Shown: piece after piece, positions 1 through 8,041 of the stretch
How the letters are laid out: every line of letters begins with the position of its first letter
How positions within the stretch are numbered: the stretch's first letter is position 1
NCBI GenBank assembly: GCA_031429355.1
Contig: JANOZM010000002.1
Location: forward strand, 59,536-123,535
Direction of reading: 5' to 3'
DNA length: 64,000 bases
DNA from: JANOZM01 sp031429355
GTDB lineage: Bacteria; Pseudomonadota; Gammaproteobacteria; Burkholderiales; Burkholderiaceae_E
Program-made: the position numbers and the translations under genes
The notes under the pieces: model-generated
The model's database searches: none
Seen by the model: the letters and a program-made list of their open reading frames with translations, nothing else
What the model was told of the DNA's origin: nothing

Positions 1-692
1 GCACTTAACCAATCATGACGGGCCGCTAAAGTACCTAAGGCAAACATCAAAACGATCGAGCCTGAGTACAAAAAGATGCCCACAAACCAAGTCCCAATCC
101 ACATAGAAAAACGAGACCCAATAGTGTTGTGCCAGGCTGAGTTGCCGATGGTCTCGAATATTTTTAAAAACTCTGTATCTGTTGGCTGCAGCAGGGCAGG
201 ATTGCTAAAAGCAAACATCAAGCCCACAACCGTGGTAATGGCTAGCCAAGCGAAGGCTGTTTTAAGCACCTTGTTGCTAGTTTGTAATTGCCACCGTAAT
301 AGCACGAACCCTAAGCATGCATACACTGCCAAAATATCGCCAAAAAATAAAAAAACACCATGACAAACACCAAGGACGCCAAGTGCAATCAACCTGCGCT
401 TAAAGCGTCGACGCGTTTCTAATTGATCTTTGTTTAGAATATATTGGCTAGAAAAGCCAAACAAAAATGAGAATAAAAGAAAGAACTTGCCTGATACGAG
501 GCTTAGCAACAAAAAGACTGTGGCTTCTGATGCTTCGTTAATGTAGCTTTCGCGCGGGTAAAAGGCCGTATTAAAAGCAAAGGCTTGGGCGTTAACTAGC
601 GCGATGCCGACCAAGGCAATACCGCGCAATTCGTCAACAAATAAATTGCGAGCATTAGTGTCTAATTTTTGATCGGTATCAGAATCTTTAAT
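1..692 (-). CDS. DUF418/YeiB-family membrane protein, 3' part cut by window edge
   Basis: Translating the reverse strand gives an open frame from about 692 down to base 1 that continues beyond the window. The N-terminal part carries DELRGIALVGIA, then RRRFKRRLIALGVLGVCHG and GDILAVYACLG, which are the hallmarks of the DUF418/YeiB family of multi-pass inner-membrane proteins related to acyltransferase-3 and NAG-acetyltransferase-like proteins. The function of the family is poorly defined. There is no ATG, GTG or TTG between the upstream in-frame stop and the conserved DELRG motif. The only near-start is an ATT at 690-692 that overlaps the stop of the EAL gene (ATTAA). So either an unusual coupled start or a small sequence error is possible. 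The family call is firm; the start is not. Confidence 0.75.
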   Translation of the reverse strand, partial: MKDSDTDQKLDTNARNLFVDELRGIALVGIALVNAQAFAFNTAFYPRESYINEASEATVFLLLSLVSGKFFLLFSFLFGFSSQYILNKDQLETRRRFKRRLIALGVLGVCHGVFLFFGDILAVYACLGFVLLRWQLQTSNKVLKTAFAWLAITTVVGLMFAFSNPALLQPTDTEFLKIFETIGNSAWHNTIGSRFSMWIGTWFVGIFLYSGSIVLMFALGTLAARHDWLS

Positions 693-1974
693 ATGCGGAG
701 GCTTCTAAGACAGGCTTAGTTAATTTATTGTCGAACAAACTTTCAGTGAGGCTACGACGGCGAACTTCCCAACGATTAATCCAAGCGGGAACTTCGTTTG
801 CCGGCATCGGTTTAGCGATAAAATATCCTTGCCCGTACACGCAACCCAAGCTGGCTAGGAAATCCCAATCTTCACGGGTTTCGACACCCTCGGCAACTGT
901 TGTGATGCCCAACTCTTTAGCCATTGTAATGCAAGCGCGCAAAATGGTGGACTTCGATTTACTTTTGCTCGCGCCTTGAACAAAGCCGATATCAATCTTT
1001 AATTCATTAAATGGTATGTCGCGCAGTTGCGCCAAGCTCGAATAGCCGGTACCAAAATCATCAATCGACAAATCAATTTTTTGTAAACGTAAACGTGCTA
1101 GTGCAGCGACTGATGCTAATCGATCTGCAGCAAGTTTTGACTCGGTTACTTCAATGATTAAAAATTCGGGTGCTAGACGAGCACGCTCTAATTGCTCAAC
1201 AACAAATTGTGGGAACTTATTGTTGGCGAGGGATGTCGGTGAAATATTTACCGCGATGCGTACTTTGTACCCTAGGTCGTGCCAATGGCGCGTTTCCGAA
1301 AGTGCACCACGGGGACCAGCCATCATTTGACGAGTTAGGTCTTCCATCAAATTGGCATGCTCGGCTAATTCAATAAATTTCGCAGGCGCAATTAAACCGT
1401 CAGTTGGATGATTCCAGCGCAGCAAGGTTTCGAAACCAACAATCTGCCCAGTCTTTAATTCGACCTTAGGCTGGTAAAAATTTACCAGTTGATAATCATC
1501 AATCGCTTTTTTGAGTTCTTGTGCTGTGTAGTCTTTTTGGCGCTCAAAGAGCGCAGCACTTCTAGATTCTTCAGTAGCGGCTTTGCCGTCGAGCAATCCG
1601 ATGAGTGCCTCGGGTTGAATGGGTTTTTCCAGATAGCCCAATATTTGCAGCCGATAGCCGCTTGCCAGTTGGCGTGCAGATTGAAGTACACGTTTATCTT
1701 CACCGCTAATTAGAATGACCGAACCCAAAAAACCGAGCGTACCAAGTTGGCGAATAAATTCTACACCGTCTAATTGAGGCATATGCAAATCGGTTATGAC
1801 TAAACCAATTGCGTAAGGATCTTGCTTAATTTTAGCTAACGCCGCAGTCGGATCATCGAAAGTTTGGATATTAGAAACGCCAGCCATGTTGAGCTGTTTC
1901 GTAACCATTTTTAAAATGAACTGATCATCGTCAACCAGGATGGTTAGTCGTTCATTCGCAATTGTATTCAGCAT
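688..1974 (-). CDS. Response regulator with EAL domain (c-di-GMP phosphodiesterase)
   Basis: 428 residues. The N-terminal receiver domain (about 8-130) has the acidic pocket (VDDD), the phosphoacceptor Asp62 in ITDLHMP and the conserved Lys117 in YLEKP. The C-terminal EAL domain (about 150-405) has the E-x-L signature as ETLLRW (Glu182), then NISP, EVTES, DDFGTGYSS, LKID and AEGVET, so every catalytic and metal-binding motif of an active c-di-GMP phosphodiesterase is present. No GGDEF domain is present. It should hydrolyse c-di-GMP to pGpG in response to phosphorylation by a sensor kinase, which is not in the window. Its stop overlaps the presumed start of the DUF418 gene, so the two are probably cotranscribed. 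Confidence 0.93.
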   Translation of the reverse strand: MLNTIANERLTILVDDDQFILKMVTKQLNMAGVSNIQTFDDPTAALAKIKQDPYAIGLVITDLHMPQLDGVEFIRQLGTLGFLGSVILISGEDKRVLQSARQLASGYRLQILGYLEKPIQPEALIGLLDGKAATEESRSAALFERQKDYTAQELKKAIDDYQLVNFYQPKVELKTGQIVGFETLLRWNHPTDGLIAPAKFIELAEHANLMEDLTRQMMAGPRGALSETRHWHDLGYKVRIAVNISPTSLANNKFPQFVVEQLERARLAPEFLIIEVTESKLAADRLASVAALARLRLQKIDLSIDDFGTGYSSLAQLRDIPFNELKIDIGFVQGASKSKSKSTILRACITMAKELGITTVAEGVETREDWDFLASLGCVYGQGYFIAKPMPANEVPAWINRWEVRRRSLTESLFDNKLTKPVLEASAY

Positions 1975-2186
1975 TTCGATTCTCGTTTTGGCATAACTAC
2001 GTTAACGACTAAGTTTTCTTTGCGTCGGGATTTTAGTAGTTTGCTTGAGTCGGGTACGCTCGGGGCTGCCGAGAAGACCAATGGTCGATTTAAGCGTCCC
2101 GTCCGGATCGTTCGAAGAAAAAACCATAATGAACAGCCTGTGAATAGACGGTCTTTTCATCAATGTTGAGGATAAATTGCTTGCCT
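1975..2186. other. Gap between the EAL gene and dctM
   Basis: About 210 bases that should hold the promoter of the EAL gene and the 3' end of the TRAP operon. I see no clear terminator hairpin with a T tract. A 52-codon reverse-strand frame at 2002-2160 begins with ATG but has no recognisable ribosome binding site or similarity, so I do not call it a gene. Confidence 0.4.
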
Positions 2187-3512
2187 TTATTTAAAGAGTA
2201 CGCCCACCAATCCCAAGGAAATTACCGGAAAAACAAGTAACAAAATTAAGCGCAAAGCATCCCAAATTAGAAATGGCACAACGCCCTTGTAAGTTTCGGA
2301 CATTGGCACATCTTTTGCCAAATTGTTTACGACATAAACGTTTAAACCAACTGGCGGCGCAAGCATTCCGATGCCCACAGTCATCAAAACCAAAATTCCA
2401 AACCAAATAGCTTTTGCTTCTCGCTCTAGCCCAAACAACTCCAATCCCATAATGGCGGGAAAAATAACTGGAATGGTTAGTAGCAGCATTGAAAGCTCGT
2501 CCATAACGCAGCCCAACACCACATAAAGCAGCAGCACTAACAACACAATAAAAATGGGCGCAATTTGTAAATGCGACACCCAATCGGCCACCCGTGCAGG
2601 CATTTGTGTAAGTGCGAGCGCCGCGTTCATCATGTCGGCCCCCAAAAATATTACGAAGACCATGGCACTAGTTTCGGCTGTTGCCAGTAGCGCGGTTTGA
2701 ACTTTTTGGTTATTTAATTCGCCTTTAAAAAAGCTAATGAAAAACGTTAGTACTGCGCCCACTGCAGCACCTTCGGTTGGCGAAAAAATACCGCCGTAAA
2801 TACCACCAAACACAACTGTAAAAATGCCAACTATTGGCCAAATACTTAAGACTGCGTTAATTTTTTCTTGCGTCGTTGCTGGTTCGCTAGGAACCGCATA
2901 CTCGGGTTTGAAACGGGCATACAAATAGACCACAACGCAGTAGCCAACCATAGCCAATAGACCAGGAATCATTGCGGCGGCAAATAGTTTACTAATGTTT
3001 TGCTCGGTAAAAATAGCGTAAACGACTAGGGGTACCGACGGTGGAATTAAAATACCCAATGTCCCACCAGCTGCTAGCGTAGCAGTTGATAAACGCCCGT
3101 GATAGCCGCGTGCCTTCATTTGAGGATAAGCTACCTGGGTAATGGTTGCCGATGTGGCTACAGACGAGCCACAGACGGCACCAAAGGCTGCTGCACTAAG
3201 GACTGATGCCATCGCTAAGCCGCCACGTATGTGTCCTACAACGGACGACGCTGCTTTAAACAAAGACTGACTTAAGCCACCTTGCGTTGCTAAATTACCC
3301 ATTAGCAAAAAAAGCGGAATGACCGATAGATCGTAGACGGTGAGGCGTGCAACGGCACTGCCTTTAATCAAATTAAGCATTGCCGATTGATTGCTAAGCG
3401 CCCAGTACCCCAGTGCGCCCGGAATAAACATGGCAGCTGCAATGGGAGTACGCAACGCCATTAGCACCAGCATACCCGCAAACATTAGTAAACCGATTTC
3501 AGTGGGGCTCAT
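2187..3512 (-). CDS. dctM: TRAP transporter large permease (DctM)
   Basis: About 441 residues, the usual DctM length, with a dozen hydrophobic segments. It is the ion-coupled translocating subunit of a tripartite ATP-independent periplasmic transporter, working with DctQ and the periplasmic receptor DctP encoded just upstream. Family features include the start MSPTEIGLLMFAGMLVLMAL, the segment GNLATQGGLSQSLF, GTLGILIPPSVPLVVYA and the C-terminal GMLAPPVGLNVYVVNN. The frame stays open further upstream, but that extension reads through dctQ in another frame. The chosen ATG overlaps the dctQ stop in the form ATGA, a classic coupled start. The substrate cannot be read from the sequence; organic or sugar acids are usual for the family. 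Confidence 0.93.
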   Translation of the reverse strand: MSPTEIGLLMFAGMLVLMALRTPIAAAMFIPGALGYWALSNQSAMLNLIKGSAVARLTVYDLSVIPLFLLMGNLATQGGLSQSLFKAASSVVGHIRGGLAMASVLSAAAFGAVCGSSVATSATITQVAYPQMKARGYHGRLSTATLAAGGTLGILIPPSVPLVVYAIFTEQNISKLFAAAMIPGLLAMVGYCVVVYLYARFKPEYAVPSEPATTQEKINAVLSIWPIVGIFTVVFGGIYGGIFSPTEGAAVGAVLTFFISFFKGELNNQKVQTALLATAETSAMVFVIFLGADMMNAALALTQMPARVADWVSHLQIAPIFIVLLVLLLYVVLGCVMDELSMLLLTIPVIFPAIMGLELFGLEREAKAIWFGILVLMTVGIGMLAPPVGLNVYVVNNLAKDVPMSETYKGVVPFLIWDALRLILLLVFPVISLGLVGVLFK

Positions 3513-4066
3513 GCTGTTGGGCTTTCTAATGCGGGGCCCGTTAAGCGTGATTGTGGTCGGTTGGAAAAGTACAGCCATGCTTGCATTAAGCAAATAATGG
3601 CCGTAAGCGCTAACCCAGGGGCCAGCGCCGCGTATACCCACCACATAGGAAGGCCTAAAATCATGCTGGTTTCATTGGCTTGGTAAACCGCGAATGCGCC
3701 AACACCAGTACGCCATGCAAGCACCGAGCACATTAAGGCCAAGAGAAGGCAACCTAGTCCGTCGAGAAAATCTTGTTTTCGCGGTGAAAATTGTTGTGTA
3801 AAAAAATCAACAATAATATTGCTATTGCGCATTTGGCACCAAGGCACGCACAGCGAAATTGATAACGCTATACCCATTTGTGTGAGTTCTACATCGCCTT
3901 GAATGGGTTTTGAGGTAAGCCAGCGCGACAGCACGCTATAAGCAGTCATGCCGGCAACCAATAAAGCTAATGCGGCTCCGCTAATTGCGAACCACCGACT
4001 GAACCAGCGAATCAATAACATTATTTTATGTGTAAGGTGAAGGGGTTTAAGAAATGTGGTTTGCAA
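3509..4066 (-). CDS. dctQ: TRAP transporter small permease (DctQ)
   Basis: 185 residues with four hydrophobic helices, the expected topology of the small integral-membrane subunit of a TRAP transporter. Family features visible are the first helix RWFAISGAALALLVAGMTAY followed by VLSRWL, QGDVELTQMGIALSISLCVP and RNSNIIVDFF. It pairs with DctM, whose start codon overlaps its stop. It lies 136 bases downstream of dctP, and a strong hairpin sits in that gap, so it may be made at a lower level than the receptor. Confidence 0.92.
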   Translation of the reverse strand: MQTTFLKPLHLTHKIMLLIRWFSRWFAISGAALALLVAGMTAYSVLSRWLTSKPIQGDVELTQMGIALSISLCVPWCQMRNSNIIVDFFTQQFSPRKQDFLDGLGCLLLALMCSVLAWRTGVGAFAVYQANETSMILGLPMWWVYAALAPGLALTAIICLMQAWLYFSNRPQSRLTGPALESPTA

Positions 4067-4091
4067 TAGGAAGCGTGTAAAACAATTGCAA

Positions 4092-4122
4092 AAAAAACGC
4101 CAACTTCTGGTCGGCGTTTTTT
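4092..4122 (-). terminator. Intrinsic terminator/attenuator between dctP and dctQM
   Basis: A perfect 10-bp inverted repeat (4092-4101 with 4113-4122) encloses an 11-base loop. The stem ends in GGCG pairs and has A/T runs on both sides, so it can act as a rho-independent terminator in either direction. On the reverse strand it follows dctP and precedes dctQ. Inference: partial termination here would give more receptor than permease, as seen in other binding-protein operons. Confidence 0.75.
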
Positions 4123-4202
4123 CGTATTAAATCCAACTGCGCAAACTTTTACTAAACAAACGTAATTGGAATAAATAGAACACTAAAAATAGTGCGCTTA
4201 AT

Positions 4203-5318
4203 TTACTTGCGATACTTTACTAACAAATCACGCGCATCTTGCAACATAACTTTGCCCGGCTGGCCGCGCTTGTCCATATCCGCAATCCATTCATCATACA
4301 GACCAGCTGATGCTTTTACCCAGTTGTCCAACTCACTACTTGGGATAGTGTAGAAAGTATTGCCACGATCTTGTGCTGCTTTACGACCGGCAGCTTGGCT
4401 GTTGTCCCAAATTTTTCCAATTTGTTGCGATAGTTGCGGACCGGAATTGTTGTCGATTATTTTCTTCAAATCGGCTGGCAAGCTGTCGTACTTGGCTTGG
4501 TTCATTGCAAAAACAAATACTGAGCTATACAAGGCTGCACGTGATGGATCGGTTTCGCTATGAAACTTTACTAACTCGTGCAACTTAAGTGAAGGCATTA
4601 CTTCCCACGGTAAGAAAAATCCATCGATCGTTGATTTGCTAACAGCATCAGGAATGGCAGGCAACGGCATAGCAACTGGTGATGCACCTAACGATGCCAA
4701 TAGCTTATTGGTTTGGCGTGTTGGCGCGCGCATTTTTAGACCTTTAAAATCAGCTAAGGTTTTAATTTGTTTTTCGCGTGTGTGTATATAGCCTTCGTCG
4801 TGAATCCAAGTGGCTAACAATTTAGTACCGGGGAATTCTTTACCTGAATACTTTTGAATGTAGTCCCACGATGCGCGTGCGCCAACTTCAGCCGAGTTGG
4901 TCATAAAAGGTAATTCAAAAACTTCGGTACTTGGGAAACGACCTGCTGTGTAACCAGGAAGGGTAATAACAATATCGTCAACACCGTCTTTAACGCGGTC
5001 GACTAATTGAGGCGGTGTACCGCCACCAGACATCGCTGGCAAAATTTGGCACTTAATACGGTTATTTGATTCGGCAGCAACTTTGTTGCACCAAGGGGAA
5101 ATGACGTTAACGGACGCCATTGCTTGGGTATTCCAAATATGGTGAAACTTAAGCGTGACCTCTTGTGCTATCGCTTGGCCACTAAGCAATGTTCCTGCAG
5201 CGCAAATTCCGGCAGCGACGAGTGCTTTGCGAGCTTGCGATTTAATCATGTACGCGTTACCCACATCAGTAGGTGTGGATTGCGCGTTTGATTCTTTGAG
5301 TTGGGAAAGTAATGACAT
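4203..5318 (-). CDS. dctP: TRAP transporter periplasmic substrate-binding protein (DctP)
   Basis: 371 residues. The mature part starts near EVTLKFHHIW and shows the DctP fold markers GVDDIVITLPGYTAGRFP, the central KMRAPTRQTNKLLASLGASP and the binding-site segment MPLPAIPDAVSKSTIDGFF. A hydrophobic export signal (about residues 24-51, ending SGQAIAQ) is preceded by an unusual hydrophilic stretch of about 23 residues. The start at 5318 is chosen because a good ribosome binding site (GGAGA) lies 7 bases upstream, whereas the internal ATG nearer the signal peptide has none. It is divergent from the MetE-like gene with only 73 bases between, so the two may share control. Ligand unknown. Confidence 0.9.
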   Translation of the reverse strand: MSLLSQLKESNAQSTPTDVGNAYMIKSQARKALVAAGICAAGTLLSGQAIAQEVTLKFHHIWNTQAMASVNVISPWCNKVAAESNNRIKCQILPAMSGGGTPPQLVDRVKDGVDDIVITLPGYTAGRFPSTEVFELPFMTNSAEVGARASWDYIQKYSGKEFPGTKLLATWIHDEGYIHTREKQIKTLADFKGLKMRAPTRQTNKLLASLGASPVAMPLPAIPDAVSKSTIDGFFLPWEVMPSLKLHELVKFHSETDPSRAALYSSVFVFAMNQAKYDSLPADLKKIIDNNSGPQLSQQIGKIWDNSQAAGRKAAQDRGNTFYTIPSSELDNWVKASAGLYDEWIADMDKRGQPGKVMLQDARDLLVKYRK

Positions 5319-5391
5319 GTGGTCTCCGGTTTTTAAAATTTCATCATCATAATACTAGCAATTAACCATAACGTCTGACCGGAGAACTTCG

Positions 5392-6498
5392 ATGACCCAT
5401 TTACCCGCACGTTACGACCATGTCGGTAGTTTTTTGCGCCCTAAATATTTACTAGATGCCCGTGAACAAAAAGCCAAAGGCACCATTTCGGCTGAACAAC
5501 TACGTTTAGTTGAAGATAAAGCGATTGCAGAAATTGTCGAGTTCCAACAATCGGTTGGAATGAAAAGCATTACCGACGGCGAATTTCGTCGTACTTATTT
5601 TCATATCGATTTTTTAGAGCAAATGGGTGGCGTACATACGGATATTCCGTTCACTGTGGTTCGTCCGGACGGCACTGAAGAACTGGCCCCACCGGTTATC
5701 AAGGTGATCGACAAAGTTAAGCATGTGAAGGATATTCAGCGCGCTGATTTTGAGTTTTTAAAATCGCAAGTAATTGCTGGTCATACGCCTAAAGTCACTA
5801 TTCCTTCACCCACCATGTTGCATTTTCGGGGTGGACGCGCCGGTATTAGCCGCCAAGCCTATCCGGAACTTGATCCATCTTTTTACGACGATGTGGCAAA
5901 GGCCTATGGCGACGAATTACGCTCGTTAGCTGCTGCGGGTTGCACTTATGTGCAAATGGATGACACAAATTTAGCTTACCTTTGTGACGAGCGTATGCGT
6001 GAAGCGGCACGTCAACGTGGTGATGATCCTAACGAATTACCGCATCGTTATGCGCAGTTCATAAACAAGGTAGTAGCGCAAAAACCAGAGGGCATGTTGT
6101 TGGCGATTCACTTGTGTCGTGGCAATTTTAAAAGCACACACGCGGCCGCAGGAAACTATGAACCCGTAGCCGAGGCGTTGTTGCAAGAAATGAACGTCGA
6201 TGCGTACTTTATGGAGTACGACGACGCTCGAAGTGGCGACTTCAAACCCTTGCGTTATTTAGCAAAAGGTAAAACAGTTGTTTTAGGCCTAGTCACTACT
6301 AAATTTGGTGAACTAGAAACCAAAGACGATTTAAAGCGCCGAATTGACGAAGCTGCAAAATACGCGCCTTTAGATCAGTTAGCGCTTAGCCCACAATGTG
6401 GTTTTTCTAGCACAGTACACGGCAACAATATCGCTGTCGAAGCGCAACGTCAAAAGCTGCGTTTAGTCATTGAAACGGCGGACGAGGTTTGGCGCTAA
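5392..6498 (+). CDS. MetE-like (cobalamin-independent methionine synthase II family) protein
   Basis: 368 residues, corresponding only to the C-terminal catalytic barrel of MetE. The zinc ligands of MetE are matched by His240 and Cys242 in IHLCRGN and Cys336 in SPQCGFSS. The N-terminal section begins YDHVGSFLRP as in the short family called methionine synthase II or YxjG/YxjH-like. Such short proteins may transfer a methyl group to homocysteine or to another thiol, but their donors are mostly unknown. The start is supported by GGAGA upstream of the ATG. Being divergent from a TRAP transporter and followed by a PfkB kinase, it may serve catabolism of an imported methylated compound; that is inference. 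Confidence 0.85.
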   Translation: MTHLPARYDHVGSFLRPKYLLDAREQKAKGTISAEQLRLVEDKAIAEIVEFQQSVGMKSITDGEFRRTYFHIDFLEQMGGVHTDIPFTVVRPDGTEELAPPVIKVIDKVKHVKDIQRADFEFLKSQVIAGHTPKVTIPSPTMLHFRGGRAGISRQAYPELDPSFYDDVAKAYGDELRSLAAAGCTYVQMDDTNLAYLCDERMREAARQRGDDPNELPHRYAQFINKVVAQKPEGMLLAIHLCRGNFKSTHAAAGNYEPVAEALLQEMNVDAYFMEYDDARSGDFKPLRYLAKGKTVVLGLVTTKFGELETKDDLKRRIDEAAKYAPLDQLALSPQCGFSSTVHGNNIAVEAQRQKLRLVIETADEVWR

Positions 6499-6508
6499 AT
6501 TACCCGTT

Positions 6509-6535
6509 GGCGACGGACTATTTTTAATCGTCGCC
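6509..6535 (+). promoter_or_regulatory. Perfect hairpin between the MetE-like and PfkB genes
   Basis: A 7-bp perfect GC-rich stem (GGCGACG at 6509-6515 with CGTCGCC at 6529-6535) encloses a 13-base loop. It begins 10 bases after the MetE-like stop. There is no T run after the stem, so it is not a standard intrinsic terminator. It may protect the upstream message or be a pause site. Confidence 0.4.
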
Positions 6536-6593
6536 TCCGAACGGCAATAGCCTCTGGTAAAGTACGGTTCACATCGTATTACCCTAGGTTTTA

Positions 6594-7532
6594 ATGTCTG
6601 CGAGCCAAGCAAAATTAGTCAACATGTTGTGCGTCGGTCATGTCGCTTTAGACATGATGTTTCATGTCGAACAGTTTCCTGAATTAGCAACAAAAACGAC
6701 CGCGAGTGATTTTATTCAAGGTGTTGGTGGAATGTCTGGCAATGCCGCTGTTGCGGCCGCCCGCTTAGGAGCCAATGTTGGTTTTGCAGGCCCAGTAGGT
6801 GATGATTCAGCGGCCCAAACTTTTGAACAGCACTTTACCCGCGAAGGTGTTGACTGCTCGCGCATGGTTCGTTTAAGCGGCACGGCTAGCTCGGTGTCGG
6901 CAATTATTGTCGACTCTAAAGGCGAGCGCTATATTTTTAATCGACGAGGTGATGCACTAAAACAACCGCCACCTTTCGATTCACGATGGCTCGATGGAAT
7001 TGATGTGTTGACGGCAGATCCACGTTGCCCAGTTTGGTGTGAGGCTGCTTTAGCGTTGGCACGCGATCGCGAAATGATCAGCATTTTTGATGGTGATATT
7101 GCACCTTCGGATGACTTGCGTAGGTTGGTGCCCTTGTCTGAGTGGGCAGTGTTTTCACAAGAGGGGTTGCAAATATTTGCCCCCGGCGGACGTACTGTCG
7201 ATATGGCTTTGCGAACTGCGGTTTTAGCTGGTGCGACCGTGGCTGCAGTTACGCAGGGTGAGCAGGGCGTTTGGTGGTTGCGCGCTGGTGGGCAAGTAAT
7301 GCATCAACCTGCTGTTGCTGTCAAAGCAGTAGACACAACTGGTGCAGGTGATGTGTTTCACGCTGCGCTTGGCGTAGCATTAGCCGAAGGGCAAACCGAT
7401 GCTGATGCGATTGGTTTTGCCACTTATGCGGCTGCTCTAAAATGCAAACGACTTGGCGGGGTACTAGGCGCACCAAATCGACAAGAGGTCGATTTGGTTA
7501 TGCAAGCTGCTAGAGTTAAGACCGGCGGATAA
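6594..7532 (+). CDS. PfkB-family sugar kinase (ribokinase/sulfofructose kinase-like)
   Basis: 312 residues, typical of the PfkB/ribokinase family of ATP-dependent sugar kinases. The N-terminal substrate region has GGMSGNAAVAAARLGANVGF, and the C-terminal signature with the catalytic Asp is DTTGAGDVFHAALGVALAEG. The closest described types that come to mind are ribokinase-like kinases and 6-deoxy-6-sulfofructose kinase (YihV), but the sulfo-glycolysis partners are not here, so the substrate is open. It follows the MetE-like gene by 95 bases on the same strand and meets the marR gene end to end. Confidence 0.85.
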   Translation: MSASQAKLVNMLCVGHVALDMMFHVEQFPELATKTTASDFIQGVGGMSGNAAVAAARLGANVGFAGPVGDDSAAQTFEQHFTREGVDCSRMVRLSGTASSVSAIIVDSKGERYIFNRRGDALKQPPPFDSRWLDGIDVLTADPRCPVWCEAALALARDREMISIFDGDIAPSDDLRRLVPLSEWAVFSQEGLQIFAPGGRTVDMALRTAVLAGATVAAVTQGEQGVWWLRAGGQVMHQPAVAVKAVDTTGAGDVFHAALGVALAEGQTDADAIGFATYAAALKCKRLGGVLGAPNRQEVDLVMQAARVKTGG

Positions 7533-7579
7533 AACAAACGAACGAAATCGTTTAGATAAAACGAATTTTCGGATGCAGC

Positions 7580-8041
7580 TTAGCCTTCGCTGTATAACTT
7601 TTTTAATAATCCATTTAACGTCGTTTTTTCGGTTTTTGTTAAACGACTGCTACGTGCTTGATCGTCTTTAAAAGCAATGCTCTCGGCCAATTTAATTTGG
7701 CTTACTGCGCTGCTCGCAATATGCAGACCTATGGCGCGCTTATCTTCTAAGTAAGGTTTACGTTTTATCCATTGGCGTTGCTCTAGCCCCCGAATCATTA
7801 CCACTAAGTTAGGTGGTTGAATTGCCAAGGTCTTTGCGATACTGCGCGAAGTAATACCTGGGTTGTGATGCACAATGGAAAGCACCGAAAACTCAACGGG
7901 GCTTAAACCTAGATCGGCCATTGCATCGGAAAAACCCGCAATTAAATGCAACGCACTACGCCGCGAGTTATAACCAATGAGCGTCTCTAAAAAGCTGGTG
8001 TTAACAACTTGCTCACCAGCGGTTACCGGTACTATTTTCAT
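7580..8041 (-). CDS. MarR-family transcriptional regulator
   Basis: 153 residues with the winged-helix pattern of MarR regulators: VEFSVLSIVHHNPGITSRSI, the recognition helix region AKTLAIQPPNLVVMIRGLE and the wing RKPYLEDKRAIGLHI. MarR proteins are usually dimeric repressors released by a small, often aromatic, ligand. It is the last gene of the reverse-strand group ech-ligase-Bug-marR, its start overlapping the Bug stop (TAATG). MarR regulators such as FerC control hydroxycinnamate catabolism through coenzyme A thioesters, so control of this cluster through the dyads at 11941-11987 is a reasonable inference. Confidence 0.88.
   Translation of the reverse strand: MKIVPVTAGEQVVNTSFLETLIGYNSRRSALHLIAGFSDAMADLGLSPVEFSVLSIVHHNPGITSRSIAKTLAIQPPNLVVMIRGLEQRQWIKRKPYLEDKRAIGLHIASSAVSQIKLAESIAFKDDQARSSRLTKTEKTTLNGLLKKLYSEG

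Noticed and set aside
2002..2160. 52-codon reverse-strand frame between the EAL gene and dctM
   Set aside because: No ribosome binding site, no recognisable motif, and it lies in a promoter region.
3513..3644. Upstream extension of DctM
   Set aside because: It reads through dctQ in another frame and has no family similarity; the ATGA overlap start fits better.
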